A stretch of 64,000 bases of DNA from CAYJAZ01 sp964371865 (lineage in GTDB: Bacteria; Desulfobacterota; Desulfovibrionia; Desulfovibrionales; Desulfovibrionaceae). The stretch covers positions 1-64,000 of the forward strand of contig CAYJOR010000008.1 of NCBI GenBank assembly GCA_964371865.1, given 5' to 3'. The position numbers and the translations under genes were made by a program. The notes beneath the pieces are model-generated. The model was not told the origin of the DNA. It did not search any database and saw only the letters and a list, made by a program, of their open reading frames with translations. Shown piece after piece: positions 61,607 to 64,000 of this stretch; positions within the stretch are counted from its first letter, which is position 1; every line of letters starts with the position of its first letter.

Positions 61607-62419
61607 ATGCAAACAATAGGAATACTTGCTGGCGGCGGCGCTTTGCCAAGGGCCATTATAGAAGAATGCCATAAGAACGAAGTAAAGGTTGCAGTATGTG
61701 GTTTTGCAGGACATACTGACCAAGAAACTCTTGATATGGCAGACTTTTCTGAAATTTTACCTATTGGACAATTTGCAAAAGTCATCAAATTTTTTCATAA
61801 TCTTAATATTCGTGAAGTCTGCTTGGCAGGCACAATAGATAAGCCGAATATTTTGGATATAAGACCTGATTGGTTAGCCGCAAAAATGATTTTTTCTTTA
61901 AAATCTAAGGGTGACGATGCACTTTTACGCGCTATAATGGAACTTCTTGAAAAAGAAGGATTAAGTGTTGTTTCAGCAGGGAAAATAGTCCCAAGCTTAT
62001 TAGCTCCTGAAGGTGTGCTTACAAAAGTTCAACCGGATGGCTATATAAAAAGCACGTTTGACTATGCAAGACCAATTGCAGAAAGTATGGGTACATTTGA
62101 TATTGGTCAAAGTCTTGTCGTCAAAGAAAATATAGTGCTTGCCGTGGAGTGTTTAGAAGGTACGGACGCAACTATAAAACGTGGCGGGGAGCTTGGTAAA
62201 AAAGGAAGTAATCCATGTGTGCTAGTAAAGCTTTTCAAAAAAGGGCAAGATGATAGAGCAGACTTGCCAACTATAGGATTAAAAACAATAGAAAACCTAG
62301 TCGAACATAACTTTAAAGCTCTTATTATTGAAGCTGATAAAACAATTTTCTTTGATAGAGATAAATCTCTTGAACTTGCCGATAAAAATAAACTAGTTAT
62401 TTGGGCTGTTAAGAGTTAG
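61607..62419 (+). CDS. lpxI: UDP-2,3-diacylglucosamine diphosphatase LpxI
   Basis: LpxI hydrolyses UDP-2,3-diacylglucosamine to lipid X in lipid A synthesis; it replaces LpxH in many alphaproteobacteria and deltaproteobacteria. The 270 residues have TIGILAGGGALPRAIIEECHKNEVKVAVCGFAG, REVCLAGTIDKPNI, KGDDALLRAIMELLEKEGLSVVSA, IGQSLVVKENIVLAVECLEGTDATIKRGGEL and the C-terminal PTIGLKTIENL, ALIIEADKTIFFDRDKSLELADKNKL. ATG 61607 follows TAGGA; a TTG frame from 61565 overlaps the folD terminator region and is less likely. Confidence 0.95.
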   Translation: MQTIGILAGGGALPRAIIEECHKNEVKVAVCGFAGHTDQETLDMADFSEILPIGQFAKVIKFFHNLNIREVCLAGTIDKPNILDIRPDWLAAKMIFSLKSKGDDALLRAIMELLEKEGLSVVSAGKIVPSLLAPEGVLTKVQPDGYIKSTFDYARPIAESMGTFDIGQSLVVKENIVLAVECLEGTDATIKRGGELGKKGSNPCVLVKLFKKGQDDRADLPTIGLKTIENLVEHNFKALIIEADKTIFFDRDKSLELADKNKLVIWAVKS

Positions 62420-62459
62420 GGTGTTTTTCTAAATCTACTCTTTTGCGTTTTTCTGCTTC

Positions 62460-62524
62460 AAAAGCGATTCTTTATTTAATTTATGTATGTTTTTATACAC
62501 TGCACCTCATAAAAAATCGCTTTT
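62460..62524. repeat. 10-bp inverted repeat after lpxI
   Basis: AAAAGCGATT (62460-62469) and AATCGCTTTT (62515-62524) with 45 nt between. It might be a weak terminator for lpxI; the loop is too long to be convincing. Confidence 0.35.
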
Positions 62525-62628
62525 CATTGAAAATTCCACACAATCTTTGAACTTAGAAATACGCTCGAATTATAAAATTATATCAATCTAATTAAGTTCA
62601 AAAAATGCTAAAATAAATTTATCAACGA

Positions 62629-62657
62629 CAAAAAGCCCTTGCTAAAAAACAAGGGCT
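62629..62657 (-). terminator. Terminator of infA
   Basis: On the minus strand AGCCCTTG (62657-62650), loop, CAAGGGCT (62641-62634) then TTTTT (62633-62629). It is 40 nt past the infA stop. Confidence 0.85.
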
Positions 62658-62696
62658 ACCAAAAGCTTTTTTGTATTATGAAATATGTAATTTATT

Positions 62697-62915
62697 CTAC
62701 TTCATACGGTAGGTGATACGACCACGGGTAAGATCGTAAGGAGAAAGTTCTACTTTTACTTTGTCACCCGGTAAGATTCTGATGTAGAATTTACGCATTT
62801 TTCCTGAGATATGAGCAAGCACTGTGTGACCATTCTCTAGCTCAACACGAAACATAGCGTTAGGTAAGGCTTCTTGAACGGTACCATCAATTTCAATTGC
62901 TTCTTCTTTTGACAT
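62697..62915 (-). CDS. infA: Translation initiation factor IF-1
   Basis: IF-1 binds the 30S A site during initiation. The 72 residues are the usual length: [71 protein letters not shown], an OB fold. ATG 62915 follows AAGGGG; a longer frame from 62957 (MYENKD) lacks a ribosome site. It is a single gene with its own terminator, detached from the secY-rpmJ position where it often lies. Confidence 0.96.
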   Translation of the reverse strand: MSKEEAIEIDGTVQEALPNAMFRVELENGHTVLAHISGKMRKFYIRILPGDKVKVELSPYDLTRGRITYRMK

Positions 62916-63173
62916 ATAAACCCCTTGCAGTTTTTCTGCATCTTTGTTTTCATACAAGCATTATTTTTTTATATGCAAATAAACAATGCTCTCATGGATA
63001 AAAAATCTGTTGTATATTTTCATAAAGAGGCATACATGTCAATCAAAATTATTAAGGATAATAATTTAGTAGGTTAGGTGTATATTATAATAAGAACATT
63101 CTCAAAGCTTTATCATAAGCTAAGACTTGATTAAAAAAAATAGATACCTTAAGGTAGATGAACGGGGGATAAT

Positions 63174-64000
63174 ATGAAAAGAAATATTTATCTAAAAACA
63201 TTAGAAATTCACGAAGCATTAGAAAAAGCAATGAATAGTTTTGATGCTTCAACCTATTTAAAAACAGAAAAAATTCCAGCACATAAAGCATTACATAGAG
63301 TTTTAGCAAAACCGGTATACGCAAAACATTCATCTCCACCATTCCACTGTGCTGCAATGGACGGCTTTGGTGTTGTTGCAGAGTCAACATTTATTGCTAG
63401 AGAAGATGAGCCTATCTTCCTAAAGATGAATGAAGAATGCCAGCCTGTAAATACAGGCAATCCGCTTAAAGGTGAATTCAACTCAGTTATTATGATTGAG
63501 CACGTAGTACAAAAAGAAGGGCATGACGGTATTTTTATTGAAAATCCGGTTTTTCCTTATCAACATGTCCGCAGAATTGGCGAAGATATTGTTGCTACTG
63601 AACTGCTTTTCCCACAACATACATATATTCGACCATGGGATATTGGAGCACTGCTTTCAGCCGGTATTTGGGACGTTGAAGTTTATGAAAAAGTGAAAGT
63701 CTGCATTATACCTAGTGGTGACGAAATTCTTGACTACATGGATAAACCTGAACCAAAAGCAGGGGAAGTTATCGAATCAAATTCACAGCTTATAAGCGCA
63801 TTGCTTGAAGAAATTGGTTGTGAATCTACACGAGTTAATCCTGTGAAAGATAATCCAACCGACTTAGGAAATGCTCTTCAAAAAGCAATAAGCGAGGGAT
63901 ACCATGCAGTAATTTTCTGTGCAGGTTCATCAGCAGGTTCAAAGGATTTCACAAAGAGCGTGATTGAAGCAAATGGTGAAGTTATAATCCACGGAATTGC
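63174..64000 (+). CDS. moeA: Molybdopterin molybdenumtransferase MoeA (partial, 3' end outside window)
   Basis: MoeA inserts molybdenum or tungsten into adenylylated molybdopterin. From ATG 63174, with GGGGG 5 nt upstream, 275 codons are open to the window edge. Motifs: FHCAAMDGFGVVA near residue 60 (the usual PxxxxSAMDGYAV with Cys for Ser), NTGNPL, HVRRIGEDI, WDIGALLSAG, KVCIIPSGDEIL with the conserved SGDE, then ESNSQLISALLEEIG and IFCAGSSAGSKDFT in the MPT-binding domain. It is preceded by 216 nt without a gene after infA. The remainder, perhaps including a second domain, is not visible. Confidence 0.92.
   Translation, partial: MKRNIYLKTLEIHEALEKAMNSFDASTYLKTEKIPAHKALHRVLAKPVYAKHSSPPFHCAAMDGFGVVAESTFIAREDEPIFLKMNEECQPVNTGNPLKGEFNSVIMIEHVVQKEGHDGIFIENPVFPYQHVRRIGEDIVATELLFPQHTYIRPWDIGALLSAGIWDVEVYEKVKVCIIPSGDEILDYMDKPEPKAGEVIESNSQLISALLEEIGCESTRVNPVKDNPTDLGNALQKAISEGYHAVIFCAGSSAGSKDFTKSVIEANGEVIIHGI

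Overview
The window is a chromosomal segment of an AT-rich, flagellated, LPS-bearing Gram-negative bacterium. The combination of a PxxKW-type cysteine-rich protein, a small HEAT-like protein resembling the DVU0298 group, an AtpZ-like gene, a FlgJ-M23 fusion and a separate HldA-type heptose kinase points to a low-GC member of the Desulfovibrionales (Desulfobacterota). Family-level placement is inference from protein style; I do not name a genus.

Layout. (1) 0-5.1 kb: start of an ATP synthase accessory gene running off the left edge, a SlyD-type prolyl isomerase, the HEAT-like protein, the PxxKW protein, tRNA-Pro(UGG), trmL-fliR-flhB and a 2[4Fe-4S] ferredoxin. (2) 5.3-20.6 kb: the fused S10-spc-alpha ribosomal operons (rpsJ to rplQ, with secY, map and rpoA). 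They are preceded by one strong promoter and an unusually long leader of about 525 nt, most of which can be drawn as a structured RNA ending in a terminator-like hairpin. adk and infA are absent from the usual place after secY; infA lies alone at 62.7 kb. (3) 20.7-30.4 kb, minus strand: a flagellar operon flgI-flgJ(M23)-flgN-flgK-flgL-csrA-fliW, followed by a small membrane protein and a ModF-like double ABC ATPase. A sigma-54-like element precedes flgI. (4) 30.9-36.6 kb, minus: a very large alpha-2-macroglobulin with a CTEQ thioester motif. (5) 36.8-45.9 kb, plus: envelope genes, namely rmlA-type nucleotidyltransferase, a large MscS channel, hldA, a polytopic glycosyltransferase-like protein with long acidic tails, plsY and an NtrC-family regulator. 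(6) 45.9-46.75 kb: non-coding, with copies of a dispersed repeat, a 126-bp multibranched inverted-repeat element and the rpoB promoter and leader. (7) 46.75-55.2 kb: rpoB and rpoC, detached from rplKAJL. (8) 55.3-64 kb: a YkgJ-type protein, pbpC, a YgiQ radical SAM protein, folD, lpxI, infA and the first part of moeA.

How the genes fit together: most of the window is core information processing (ribosome, RNA polymerase, Sec translocase, initiation factor) plus two surface programmes, the flagellum (export gate, P-ring, hook-filament junction, CsrA-FliW switch) and the envelope (heptose and lipid A synthesis, phospholipid acylation, PbpC and alpha-2-macroglobulin). I see no prophage, transposase, CRISPR array or resistance gene.

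The most novel material is non-coding: the rpsJ leader RNA with a possible antiterminator/terminator pair, the rpoB leader with four alternating complementary segments, the multibranched element at 46.2 kb, and a dispersed hairpin repeat present in at least four copies. Among proteins, the acidic-tailed GT-C-like protein with in-frame 12-bp repeats is the least familiar.
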